DNA of 64,000 nt from assembly GCA_016703065.1 (NCBI GenBank), contig JADJCU010000002.1, positions 434,001 to 498,000 of the forward strand. The letters are read 5' to 3'. Below the pieces are notes generated by a model. It was not told the DNA's origin and did not search any database. It saw nothing but the letters and a program-made list of their open reading frames with translations. Positions 16,504 through 25,869 of this stretch are shown here, in pieces; within the stretch, counting starts at the first letter, position 1, and each line of letters begins with the position of its first letter. The stretch comes from a bacterium (GTDB lineage Bacteria; Electryoneota; RPQS01). Made by a program: the position numbers and the translations under genes.

Positions 16504-18585
16504 CTACGCCGGAACCGCTTCTGTCTTTGGCGTTCGCGCGATAAACATCTCGGCAATCAGTAAACCGAGCGCGATCATCAAGAAGAGTTTCCATAGTTCG
16601 CGGCCGAAACGGCCTTCGCGTATGATCGTGCCGAAGCTCGCTGAAGATTCGATTGCGTTCATTTGTCCGCCCAGCGCTGCAAGGTGGGCGTCGTCCATCA
16701 GGGGAGCAATAGCGGATTCACCCGTTGGTATGTTCACAACAATTGGCATCACTGTCCGGTCTGCTTGCCGCAACAGGTAGTCGCCGCCATCAGCCAAGGC
16801 AGGAAGTTTGAGTACTTGACCACCAGACACCGGCGAGGCCGTCAAACGAAGCGTGTTTGTGTTTGATGTCAAATCGTATTGCAGGTCAGCATTCTTGCGC
16901 AAAACAAGCTCGGAACTCTGTCCAATTGTCAGTGCGAGCTGTTCGCCTGCACCGCCAAAGCCTGCGAGATACGCCGCGCTGCCGGTCATGAGCGGCGGAA
17001 AAACGCCGGCGCGGAACATCGTTGACCATTGCGGATCGGGTGAACTTGTGAGGAACAGCACTCGGCCTCTGCCCTGCGTGACTTCGTAGAGGAAGACGTT
17101 TCCAGCTGCCCCTTCAATGATCGCAGAAGCGACTGTGCGCTGCTTCGATGTCGACAGGATTTTGCTGAACTGCGGTGATATGTCGGCGGGCTTCTCCAGG
17201 AAGACGCCTTCAAAGAGCGGGTGCTCCAAGTCGACTTTGCTCCAGCGCGACAGGGCTTCGCCTGCTTCTTCGACGTCGATGGGGGCCGGCAAGCCAAGTG
17301 CCTGCATCCACACACCGTGCGCGCGCAAATCGAAATTGGGTCCTCCTGTAACAAAGATACCGCGACCGGTTTGGAGATAGGCTCGCGCTCGCTCTTCAAA
17401 TCCTCCGGCGAGCGCGGGCGCGTCAACGAAAAACAGAGCGTCATACGTGTTCCAGTCCGAGCCTTCAAACTGCTCGGTGGTCATTTCGACAGCATGAACA
17501 AAAGCCTCGGCCGCCCCGGTTGGCGCAAGGGCGAGTGCGGTGAGCCGGCGCGCAGCATCATCGGCTCCGACGACTGCGATGTTTAGGCGTGAGGGAACGC
17601 GCAAGACGAAGCGGCGCAAATCGTCATCGGCAAGGGCATCGGTGTCTTCCAGACGCACATAGCCCGCCTGATCGCCGGCGGATTCAGGGACAAAGCGAAA
17701 CCGCTCAGTTCGGGATTCTCCTGCTGCAAGCGTGAGGCGCGTCTGAGCTACCCGTCGACCATCGAGATAGGCGCTGACGATTCGATCTGTCACGGCGCCG
17801 TCCCCGCTGTTTGCGACCGTGAAGCTCAGTTCAATCGGACGACCGGGAGCAATGAGACGGGATGTGATTTTCGCGTCAACCACACCCACATTCTGATCTT
17901 CAACGTTGCCGACATGTACGACGTACAACTTGACATCGTCCGGCAATAGCGGGGTTTCGGGAAGCCGCTCGGGCCACGCACTGATGCTGTAATCGGAGAG
18001 GACATACACTTCCTTCAGCAGGTTTTGCGATTTGCCCAGAATAGATCGAGCGACACCAACGGCGTCAACAAGCGACCCACCGCTTTCAAGCGGCTCCGCG
18101 CTCTCGATTGCTTCGCGAAGCAGCGCATGATGCTGAGTCGGAGAATCGGGAAAGAGCTGGGGAGTCGGATCGGTCCAGACGATTTGGATATCGTCCGCTG
18201 AACCTAATGACTCGATCAGTTCCTGTGCCCGCGTCTGCAGCTCGCGGAAACGGGTTCCGCTCGGCGCTTCGGTGCGCATCGAGGCGGAACGGTCGAGCAC
18301 GAGCACCACGCTTGCGCGGGCGTCGCCTCCAAGCAATCCCATTTCTGAACGCAGAACAGGTCTTGCCATCGCAACAACGAGGGCGAGAATGGCGAGAGTG
18401 CGAAGCGCGAGCAGAATCCATTGCCGCACGCGCACGCGGCGCATCTTCTGCCGCTGCATCTCTTGCAGGAAGCGCAGAGTAGGAAAATCCACCTGTTTGA
18501 AACGCTGGCGATTCAGCAGGTGGATCAGGATCGGGATCAGCCCAAGCGAGAGCGCCGCAAGCAGCGCGGAATTCAAAAAGGTCAT
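16504..18585 (-). CDS. BatA-domain / von Willebrand factor A membrane protein
   Basis: A 693-residue inner-membrane protein. The N-terminus (FLNSALLAALSLGLIPILIH) and a second segment at ~56-76 (WILLALRTLAILALVV) make the BatA-like anchor. A vWA domain follows with the MIDAS motif DRSAS at 98-102. A CARDB/Ig-like stretch and a ThuA/GATase-like region (residues ~370-450, FFVDAPALAGG, GIFVTGGPN) come next, and a final membrane helix (LWKLFLMIALGLLIAEMFIA) sits at the C-terminus. Such proteins usually accompany MoxR ATPases and DUF58 proteins, none of which are present here. ATG overlaps the gmhA stop by 4 nt, so it sits at the end of alaS-gmhA. Confidence 0.75.
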   Translation of the reverse strand: MTFLNSALLAALSLGLIPILIHLLNRQRFKQVDFPTLRFLQEMQRQKMRRVRVRQWILLALRTLAILALVVAMARPVLRSEMGLLGGDARASVVLVLDRSASMRTEAPSGTRFRELQTRAQELIESLGSADDIQIVWTDPTPQLFPDSPTQHHALLREAIESAEPLESGGSLVDAVGVARSILGKSQNLLKEVYVLSDYSISAWPERLPETPLLPDDVKLYVVHVGNVEDQNVGVVDAKITSRLIAPGRPIELSFTVANSGDGAVTDRIVSAYLDGRRVAQTRLTLAAGESRTERFRFVPESAGDQAGYVRLEDTDALADDDLRRFVLRVPSRLNIAVVGADDAARRLTALALAPTGAAEAFVHAVEMTTEQFEGSDWNTYDALFFVDAPALAGGFEERARAYLQTGRGIFVTGGPNFDLRAHGVWMQALGLPAPIDVEEAGEALSRWSKVDLEHPLFEGVFLEKPADISPQFSKILSTSKQRTVASAIIEGAAGNVFLYEVTQGRGRVLFLTSSPDPQWSTMFRAGVFPPLMTGSAAYLAGFGGAGEQLALTIGQSSELVLRKNADLQYDLTSNTNTLRLTASPVSGGQVLKLPALADGGDYLLRQADRTVMPIVVNIPTGESAIAPLMDDAHLAALGGQMNAIESSASFGTIIREGRFGRELWKLFLMIALGLLIAEMFIARTPKTEAVPA

Positions 18586-19229
18586 CGAATGTGACGCGTG
18601 GTTTCGTCGGCAGAAGCGAGAAGCGAATCTTCGATTAGCTCAACAACGAGGTGGCCGCAGAGCAGGTGCGCTTCCTGCACGCGCTGACCATTGGTCGAAG
18701 GAATGTGCACGGCAAAATCAGTCAGCTGGTCGAGCGGAGTTTGGTCTTGACCCAGCAGCGCGACGCGAGTACCGCCGAGTTTGCCCGCAGTATCGGCCGC
18801 GAGTAGAAGATTCTGAGAACGGCCCGACGTTGAGAGCATGAACAGGATGTCACCTGGTCTTAGCAACGCCTCGATTTGCCGTGCAAAAACACGGTCAAAT
18901 CCGTAGTCGTTGGAGCACGCGGTGAGGAGCGAGGTGTCCGTGGTCAAAGCCATCGCCGCAAGCGCTTTGCGTTCGCGGTGCGCGCTCAGACGCACGACAA
19001 ACTCTGTAGCCAGATGTTGAGACTCAGCTGCCGAACCTCCGTTACCGCAGAAGAGCAGTTTGCCGCCTTGCATCAAGCAGGCTGCGGACGCGCGCGCTAT
19101 TGCAGCGAGCTGTGCGGCGCAGCTAACCACAAGTTGATTCTGCATGGCAGCGGCTTCACTGACAGCGTGCCGCAATTTGTCGGCGGCCTGTGCAGTCATG
19201 AACTCGCGACTCAGTTTTTCTCCGCTCAT
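18582..19229 (-). CDS. gmhA: Sedoheptulose-7-phosphate isomerase, SIS domain
   Basis: Converts sedoheptulose 7-phosphate to D-glycero-D-manno-heptose 7-phosphate, the first step to the heptose of the LPS core, which supports an LPS-bearing outer membrane. The 215-residue SIS-domain protein shows CGNGGSAAESQHLATEF (about 62-78) and ILFMLSTSGRSQNLL with the Ser/Thr sugar-phosphate loop; EAHLLCGHLVVELIE near the end matches the GmhA C-terminus. A general DiaA-like SIS protein is the main alternative. The ATG overlaps the alaS stop (ATGA) and its own stop overlaps the vWA gene, so the three are co-translated. Confidence 0.85.
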   Translation of the reverse strand: MSGEKLSREFMTAQAADKLRHAVSEAAAMQNQLVVSCAAQLAAIARASAACLMQGGKLLFCGNGGSAAESQHLATEFVVRLSAHRERKALAAMALTTDTSLLTACSNDYGFDRVFARQIEALLRPGDILFMLSTSGRSQNLLLAADTAGKLGGTRVALLGQDQTPLDQLTDFAVHIPSTNGQRVQEAHLLCGHLVVELIEDSLLASADETTRHIR

Positions 19230-21888
19230 GATACTTTCGCCGCCGCGAAGCGTTCAATAATGGAATTGGCACCGTTCAACACATCAGGCAGCGCAGAGCT
19301 GTCTTTGCCGCCCGCAGTGGCCAGATGTGCTTTGCCGCCGCCACCGCCTTTAAGCGGTTTGGCGAGTTCTTTCACAAGCGGAACGGCGTCCCATCCTGCT
19401 TTGACCAGATCAGGTGTTACGACCACGACCAAGGATGGTTTGTCTTCGATGACCGTCGCAAGCACGCCGATGCCGCTGCCGAGCTGATCGCGCAACGCAT
19501 CGCCCATCTCCTTTAACTGATCCAGGTTGTGCGCTTCGACCCTATGTGCAACGAGTTTGACCGAGCCGATCATCTGCGCCTGTCCCGCGAGGGACTGCAT
19601 CGCGCTGCCAGCAGCTTGCGCGCGGAGTTGGTCGAGTTCTTTTTGCAGTTTTCGCTTCTCGTCGAGCGTGAGCTTTAACTTTTCGGCCGGATCGCTTCCG
19701 GCGCTGCCGAGCATGTCGACAAACTCCTCGACTTTGGCGCGCTGTTCGGAAAGGAATTGCCACGCAGCGTTGCCTGTGAGCGCTTCAATTCGGCGCACTC
19801 CGGCCGCTGCGGACGTCTCGGCCTTGATGACGAAGAGGCCAATATCGCCGGTGCGGTTCACATGGCAGCCGCCGCACAGTTCGCGGAGACGATGCGCTCG
19901 TCGTCAGCAATCTCGACCATGCGCACTTCGTCGCCATACTTTTCACCGAAAAGGGCCATCGCGCCGAGCGCTTGAGCCTCCTTAAGTGATTTGACTTGCG
20001 GCGTGACACGGTAGTTACCGCGAATCCACTCGTTGACCTGAGACTCGATACTGCTCAGCTCATCGCTTGTGGGTTTGCTGAAATGCGTGTAGTCAAACCG
20101 CAGGTAGTCGGGACCAACGTATGAGCCGGCCTGATGGACGTGATCGCCGAAAGCGGTCCGGAGGGCGGCGTGCAGCAGGTGCGTGGACGTGTGATTGTAT
20201 TGCGTCGGGTCCCGGTGGGCGCGCGGCACGGAAAGTGTGGCCGTCAGCCATGCTTGCCCATCGGCAGCCGTCTGGAGCACCGGATGAATTCCGTCCAACT
20301 GCGCCGTGTGAATAAGCGCTTTGTCGCGGCGAACGACATCGTTGACTTTAGCCACGAGCGGACCATCGTCGGTCTGGATCTCAACTTGGCCGATATCGGA
20401 AACCTGTCCGCCCGACTCGACATAGAATGGAGTTTGCTCCGACGCGAAGACAATCATGCCGTCGTCCGGATTGTAAAAGAGCACGACAATTCGTGTGCTC
20501 ACGGACAGGTTGTCGTATCCGACGAATGTTGTGCTGACATCCGTTTCGGCGGCGATGGAGACATGATGCGCCGTCTTGAACGCGCCAGCGGCGCGGGCGC
20601 GGGCGCGCTGCTGCTCCATTGCGGCCGTGAAGCCCTTTTCGTCGACGGTCAGCCCGTTTTCGCGCGCCATAAGCTGCGTCAAGTCCAACGGAAACCCGAA
20701 CGTATCGTAAAGTTTGAAGACTTCTTCGCCCGGTATTTCGAGAGACTTACTCTTGCGCAGAGAAGTGATCACGGTTTCAAACTGCTCAAGACCGCGGTCG
20801 AGAGTCTTTCCGAAATGCGATTCTTCAGCCTCGATGACGCGGGCGATGTGCGCGTGACGGTCTTTGATTTCCGGGAATACCTGTCCCATCGTGTCAACAA
20901 GGACAGGCACGAGTTTGTGCAGGAATGGCTCCTGCAGGTCTACCTTACGACCAAAACGCGCGGCGCGGCGCAGAATGCGGCGCAAAACGTAGCCGCGGCC
21001 CTCGTTGCCCGGCATCGCGCCGTCACCGATGGCGAAGGTAAGACAGCGCAAATGATCCGCAATCACACGATGCGGAATGCCGGAGTCCTCATTCGAATAG
21101 GCCTTGCCTGTCTTGTCAACGATAGCCTGTATGATCGGCTGGAAGAGATCGGTGTCGTAATTTGAATTGTGTCCGCCGAGGACCGTGGCAAGGCGTTCAA
21201 GTCCGGCGCCGGTGTCAACATGTCTGGCGGGAAGCTGAACGAGTTTGCCGTCAGGTTGTGCGTCGAACTGAATAAAAACGTGATTCCAGAGTTCGATATA
21301 GCGGCGCGATCCGCTATTGACAAACGCGTTTGGGTCGTTGTCGAATTGGGGACCGCGATCGATGTGAATCTCGGTGCACGGTCCGCACGGTCCGGTGTCG
21401 CCCATCGACCACCAGTTGTCCTTCTTGCCGAAGCGCAGCACGTGCGAGGGGACGATGTCTGTTTCGCCGCGCCAAAGCTGTTCGGCTTCATCATCAGTCT
21501 CGTAGACGGAGGCATAGAGCTTGTCCTTGGGCAGCTTGAAGACCTCCGTCATCAGCTCCCATCCCCAGCGGATAGACTCACGCTTGAAGTAGTCACCAAA
21601 GCTCCAATTTCCGAGCATCTCAAAGAACGTGTGATGGTAGGGTGAGACTCCGACTTCTTCAAGGTCGTTATGCTTGCCGGAAACGCGAATGCACTTCTGT
21701 GTATCGGCAATGCGCGTGGAATCGGGTTTTGCGAGGCCGAGGAAATACGGCTTGAACTGATTCATTCCCGCGTTTGTGAAGAGCAGAGTCGGGTCGTCCT
21801 GCGGCACGACGGGCGCTGAAGGAACGATTAAGTGGCCCCGTTCCTTGAAGAATTCGAGAAATGCCCGGCGGATTTCGGCGGCAGTCAT
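19226..21888 (-). CDS. alaS: Alanine--tRNA ligase (frameshifted)
   Basis: Charges and edits tRNA-Ala; the matching tRNA with a G3:U70 pair is at 31812. Catalytic class II core is at the N-terminus (FLEFFKERGHLIVPSAPVVP, FTNAGMNQFKPYFLG), the editing domain has the zinc motif HTSTHLLHAAL, and the C-terminal C-Ala domain includes DHHA1-like SGIGVLATVIEDKPSLVVVV and GGGGGKAHLATAGG. The first frame ends at 19858 as ERIVSANCAAAAM, losing the second half of the zinc site. With one missing base restored near 19882 it reads SAELCGGCHVNRTGD, regaining CxxxH, and continues to 19226 for ~887 residues. I use ATG 21888; TTG 21897 is three codons earlier. An essential single-copy gene, so the break is most likely an assembly error. 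Confidence 0.93.
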
Positions 21889-21910
21889 GAGGTGCAAGGT
21901 ATGCTAAAGG

Positions 21911-22554
21911 TTAGTTCAAGATCATTGAGAAGCCGCATTGCAGGCTGATGTAGCCCGATGCGGCAGTATTGTCGAGGCGCAGCATTTCGGCCAGCGGAAG
22001 CGCGCCAACCAATTTCAGCGATGCGCCCGAGACATCAGGGTTGCGCAAGGCGAGGTGGATAACTCCGCGACCGAGCAGGGCCTTGCTATCAATTCTTCGG
22101 CCGCGCTCGTAGGTCCGTTCATCTTCGTAAGAGACGCGGGCGTTGTCTTCGGCGGCGGTCCACCAGGCGAAAGACGCGCCAAGACCAAATTGGAGTCTGC
22201 GGAGATCTCCGGGAGAAACCAGCGCGTCGAGGGCCGCTTCGCTTTGGCTATAGCGAACATCAAACGCGGTCGGAGTTGACGGATCGCCGGTAACGCGGCC
22301 ATCGGTGGTCAGAAGCACGAATCCCGGGCTCAGGGAGAACCAACTTCCGAGCGGGAAGTAGCCGCTGAACATGAGGTCGTACCGAGCGATCCGGGGGCGA
22401 CACGTTCACTTTCGACGTCGTTATGCGTCGTGAATCCGGCTGGCGTGGCGATTCCTACCTGCAATTCGGCGTAAGACGGTTTTGGATGTTCGGAAGCCGC
22501 CGCGCCGAGCGCGATACAGAACACGATAAGGGTGAAGAGAAACGGTGACCTCAT
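21911..22554 (-). CDS. Small outer-membrane beta-barrel protein (frameshifted)
   Basis: An exported protein of ~214 residues, family not recognised. It has a signal peptide (SPFLFTLIVFCIALGAAAS) followed by YAELQVGIATPAGF. Alternating barrel strands follow, such as YDLMFSGYFPLGSWFSLSPG and LQFGLGASFAWWTAAEDN, ending in SLQCGFSMILN. The first frame (from 22554) is lost near 22381, where one missing base converts GSLRYDLMFSGY to GSLGTTSC; the second frame runs to 21911. It lies between recX and alaS in the same direction with ~58 nt before it, and resembles in style the barrel downstream of recA. Confidence 0.6.
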
Positions 22555-22612
22555 GCGGCAGGTCCTTTCAGGCGATCAAAAGTGTTCGTCGAAAAACAAG
22601 CGCACAAGATAA

Positions 22613-23116
22613 TCAGTCTGATTCCTCCGGCAGGTCCTGGTCGATTGGCAATGCGAGTACTTTGCGTATGGTGTCGGGTCCGAATCCTCGGCGCGCAAGC
22701 AAACCCGTCAGTCTGCGCTTTCGCGTCTCTCTATCGAGTGCGGCGTATTGCCGCGCTTTGCGATCAACGAGTTCTTTGGCCAGCTCGAGCTCCTGTTCAG
22801 CAGGTAGAGCTGAGTTGACGGCCTCTTTCGCTGTCGGACCGGATACGCCACGGGCAACGAGATCCCGAATCATTGCGGACTTGCCGCGCGGATGTGTCTC
22901 AATCCGAGTGCGAACAAATCCTTCGGCGAAGCGCTCGTCGTTCAGAAGGTTCTTCTCCTTGAGCTTGTCAATGGCGGAGTCGATCTCCTCAACCGCATAG
23001 CCCCGTGCGCGGAGTTTTTCTTTGAGTTTGCGGGCGGTGTAATTGCGGGAAGAGAGCAACTTCACTGCATACGGCAACGCAGGTTCACGGGGTGTTTTGT
23101 GGGTTGTGAAGCTCAT
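22613..23116 (-). CDS. recX: Regulatory protein RecX
   Basis: Inhibits RecA filament growth and ATPase. The 167-residue product starts at ATG 23116 (MSFTTHKTPREPALPYAVKL); sequence upstream in this frame is the tail of the preceding gene read out of frame. Three-helix RecX repeats are seen: LLSSRNYTARKLKEKLRARG, LLNDERFAEGFVRTRIETHP and LLARRGFGPDTIRKVLAL. It is separated from recA by one small barrel gene whose corrected stop overlaps the recX ATG (ATGA), so recA, the barrel and recX are likely one transcript. Confidence 0.9.
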   Translation of the reverse strand: MSFTTHKTPREPALPYAVKLLSSRNYTARKLKEKLRARGYAVEEIDSAIDKLKEKNLLNDERFAEGFVRTRIETHPRGKSAMIRDLVARGVSGPTAKEAVNSALPAEQELELAKELVDRKARQYAALDRETRKRRLTGLLARRGFGPDTIRKVLALPIDQDLPEESD

Positions 23117-23762
23117 TGACCGATCATCCCCTGCGAATCGAAGAACACTCCGATCTGCACAAGATAGGCATTCGCCGGACCGATCGACCGCGGCGCATCG
23201 GGCTCGGCGAGCCCCAGTGATACGAGAGTTCACCGAACACCCCGACACCGTTTGCACGGCCATCGGTGCGAACGCCGATGTGCGCGGAAGCCGTGGGAAA
23301 CTCACCGTCAATCACATACGACGGCGCATCAAAGAACTTCTCCTCATAGCTTCCCTGCGAGAACGTATAACCGACACCAAGTCCGGCATAAAAGTCTGGA
23401 ATTGTGGCTGTGCGATAGGAGGCACGTCCGCCGACTTCAATCTGGAAGTAGTTGGTGCGCGAGGATTGGGTTGGATTGCCCGTCACATTATTCCAGAAAA
23501 GGAATGCGGGCCCCCAATAGAATTTCGGGCGCACGGCTTCGAGGCGAATGTTGGCTGTGTAGCCGGACCCGCCCTGAAAGAGTTCACCACGCGCCACGTC
23601 ATGGCCGGTCTTAGGCGTCGCGGAGTTGGCATATCCGGTGGCGAAGACGAGCTGATAAGCGTGCGCTGACGAATAGACCAGCACGAGCGCAAAAAGGATG
23701 CAAACGAGTCTACGCAGACTTCTTGGATTTTGGTTTGGTCGTTTCGGACTCGGGCGTACCAT
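23113..23762 (-). CDS. Outer-membrane beta-barrel protein between recA and recX (frameshifted)
   Basis: An exported protein of ~216 residues with no recognised family: basic n-region and hydrophobic core LVCILFALVLVYSSAHA, then repeated barrel strands (FYWGPAFLFWNNVTG, FYAGLGVGYTFSQGSY, VGVFGELSYHWG). The frame given by the N-terminus ends at 23124 in Arg-rich sequence. With one G restored near 23210 it continues HWGLAEPDAPRSIGPANAYL and QIGVFFDSQGMIGQ and stops at 23113, overlapping the recX ATG. ATG 23762 would overlap the corrected end of recA by ~53 nt; no better start is visible. Its place inside recA-recX is unusual. Confidence 0.6.
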
Positions 23763-24782
23763 TTGCCTGTGGTTCGGCGGCCACAAAGCCCATTTCCCTG
23801 CGCACTTCGGCGTCGATCGTGGCCAGCATAGCGGGTTGCTCTTTAAGCGTTGCGATCACCCGTTCGCGGCCCTGGCCGAGACGGTCTTCCTTGAAAGAAT
23901 ACCAGGTGCCGGACTTGCTGACGATTTCGAGCGTCGCGGCGAGGTCAAGCAGGTCGCCGACCTTCTCGATGCCCTGGCCGTAAATGATATCGAATTCGGC
24001 TTCACGGAAGGGCGGAGCGACCTTTTTTTTACGACTTTGACCTTAGTGCGGTTCCCGACAATCGTATCGCCGTCTTTTATAGCGGCCATGCGGCGGATTT
24101 CCATGCGCACGGAACTATAGAATTTCAAGGCGTTGCCGCCGGTGGTCGTTTCGGGGTTGCCGAACATGACGCCGATCTTCATGCGCAGCTGATTGATGAA
24201 GATCAGCGACGTGCGCGAGCGGGCAACGACAGCGGTCAGTTTGCGCATCGCCTGACTCATGAGGCGCGCTTGAAGTCCGGGCAGGGAGTCACCCATTTCA
24301 CCTTCGATTTCCGCTTTGGGTACGAGTGCAGCGACTGAGTCGATGACGATCACGTCGAGGGCGCCGGAGCGGATCAGCATCTCGGCGATATCGAGGGCCT
24401 GCTCACCGGTATCGGGTTGCGAGACAAGCAGGTCGTCGATATCCACACCAAGCGCGCGGGCGTATGCGGGATCGAGCGCGTGCTCGGCATCGATGATCGC
24501 AGCTTTGCCGCCCTTTTTCTGGGCTTCGGCGATAATGGTCAACGCGAGCGTAGTCTTACCCGACGATTCGGGTCCGTAGATTTCAATGACTCGGCCGCGG
24601 GGAACACCTCCGATGCCGAGCGCGGCGTCGAGGGAGAGGGCGCCGGTGGAAATCACGTCCAAGCGCTGAACCTGCCCGTTGTCTCCCAGACGCATGATGG
24701 AGCCTTTGCCATACTGCTTGTCAATCTGTTGCAGGGTCAGATCGAGGTTTTTCTGCTTTTCGGAGTCCATTGTTTTGCTCAT
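23710..24782 (-). CDS. recA: Recombinase RecA (frameshifted in a T8 run)
   Basis: Forms filaments on ssDNA, promotes strand exchange and LexA cleavage. From ATG 24782: MSKTMDSEKQKNLDLTLQQI, Walker A GPESSGKT at 70-77, DSVAALVPKAEIEGEMGD, and the L2-region signature GNPETTTGGNALKFYSSVR. The frame breaks at the T8 run 24023-24030 (A8 in the coding strand): KVKVV-KKRSLRPS should read KVKVVKKKVAPPFREAEF with nine A. The second frame continues through GQGIEKVGDLLDLA to SKKSA and a TAG at 23712-23710, giving 357 residues, the normal length. A homopolymer error in the assembly is the simplest reading. Confidence 0.95.
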
Positions 24783-24807
24783 AGGATCACTCGCAAGGGT
24801 TAAGGGA

Positions 24808-25278
24808 TTAAACGGGACGGCCCGTTTCGGCATAGGTCTTGAGTCGTTCGAACCACAGTTTGTACTGTGAGAGTAAGGTGCCCATGATTACCTTTTCGAG
24901 CATCTTGTTCATGAAGCCCTTCATCTCATAGTCGATGGTGAAGTTAAGGGCGCAGCGCTTTTCAGCGAGCAGAATCATGCGAAAGATGACTTTCAGGTGT
25001 TCGACTTTTTCATGGACTCCTGCGGATCCGCCGGTGACGGTTTCGGCAAACATCTCGCCCGGCATGTAGTGGGTGACCAGAGTGTCCAGCGTGACGTCTT
25101 TGCCGCCGAGATCAAGATTGAAATGGCGAGTGGAGTCTTTGGCAAAGCTGCCGTTTGGTTCAATGCGCATGTCGCGGACATTCGGCGCCCAGAACTCGAT
25201 CTCCTTGGGGAACGTGAGCAGATGCCAGACGTGCTCAATTGGAGCTTCAATTTCAGTTGTGATGATTTGCTTTGGCAC
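24808..25278 (-). CDS. SRPBCC (START/Bet v1-like) family protein
   Basis: 156 residues with the helix-grip fold pattern: ITTEIEAPIEHVWHLLTFPK at the N-terminus is the standard first strand and helix of polyketide cyclase/SRPBCC proteins, and the end has the long C-terminal helix (LLSQYKLWFERLKTYAETG). These proteins bind hydrophobic ligands; the ligand is unknown. It lies 25 nt upstream of recA and downstream of thpR, in the same direction. Confidence 0.75.
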   Translation of the reverse strand: MPKQIITTEIEAPIEHVWHLLTFPKEIEFWAPNVRDMRIEPNGSFAKDSTRHFNLDLGGKDVTLDTLVTHYMPGEMFAETVTGGSAGVHEKVEHLKVIFRMILLAEKRCALNFTIDYEMKGFMNKMLEKVIMGTLLSQYKLWFERLKTYAETGRPV

Positions 25279-25308
25279 GAGGTCTTCCCAGTCTCGTTGT
25301 GAAATTAG

Positions 25309-25866
25309 CTATCGATTTCCCAGCGGGAAATCGTGAAGAACTGTGTATATTGGTCCCTCTTGACGGAGGGTGCTTTGGACGAGGCTGACCGCTGTCACGA
25401 GGTGGGCGTCGCTGCGCATCGCAAAACTCAAGAATGCCTGAGTCATGCGCTCTTTTCCGATCGGCTCTTTGATTCTGGCCACGGTCAGGTGCGGGACGAA
25501 CGATTTCTCTTCGGGCTCGAAGCCCAACTCGTCCATACGTTCGGCGATTGCCGATTGAAGTGAAAGCAGCGTCTTTGATCCGGAGAGTCCGGCCCAATAG
25601 GCGCGAGGTCGCTGTTTATTTGGAAAACAACCGACACCTTGAATTGCGAGTTTGAACGGCTCGGCTTCGCAAGAGCAGTCATCAATAGCCTGTTTGACCT
25701 GCGGAACCACTGAGTCGGGTGTGTCGCCGAGGAATTTCAGTGTCAAATGGAGGTTGTCAGGCTCTACCCATTTCACGCCTCGGCCCAGCCAACCGATTTT
25801 GGCCTGCGGTTCCTTCAGAATCGCCTGCCATTCGACGGGCAGCATGATCGCAATGAAGAGCCGCAC
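25309..25866 (-). CDS. thpR: RNA 2',3'-cyclic phosphodiesterase (2'-5' RNA ligase family)
   Basis: 185 residues of the 2H phosphoesterase superfamily. The two catalytic HxT motifs are HLTL (in DNLHLTLKFLGDTPDSV, ~residue 39) and HLTV (in SFVPHLTVARIKEP, ~124); MRLFIAIMLP is the usual start. It hydrolyses 2',3'-cyclic phosphate ends on RNA. The ATG lies 4 nt after the corrected stop of cinA, a cinA-thpR-recA order common in bacteria, which in turn supports the frameshift correction of cinA. Confidence 0.92.
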   Translation of the reverse strand: MRLFIAIMLPVEWQAILKEPQAKIGWLGRGVKWVEPDNLHLTLKFLGDTPDSVVPQVKQAIDDCSCEAEPFKLAIQGVGCFPNKQRPRAYWAGLSGSKTLLSLQSAIAERMDELGFEPEEKSFVPHLTVARIKEPIGKERMTQAFLSFAMRSDAHLVTAVSLVQSTLRQEGPIYTVLHDFPLGNR

Positions 25867-25869
25867 AGG

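Noticed and set aside
20134..21165. A 343-codon open frame on plus, antisense to alaS
   Set aside because: It lies entirely within the conserved alaS coding region and its product shows no family motif; long antisense frames are expected at this GC content.
24020..24035. Programmed frameshifting in recA at the A8 run
   Set aside because: RecA is not known to be recoded, and many other genes here have the same kind of one-base break, so an assembly error is simpler.
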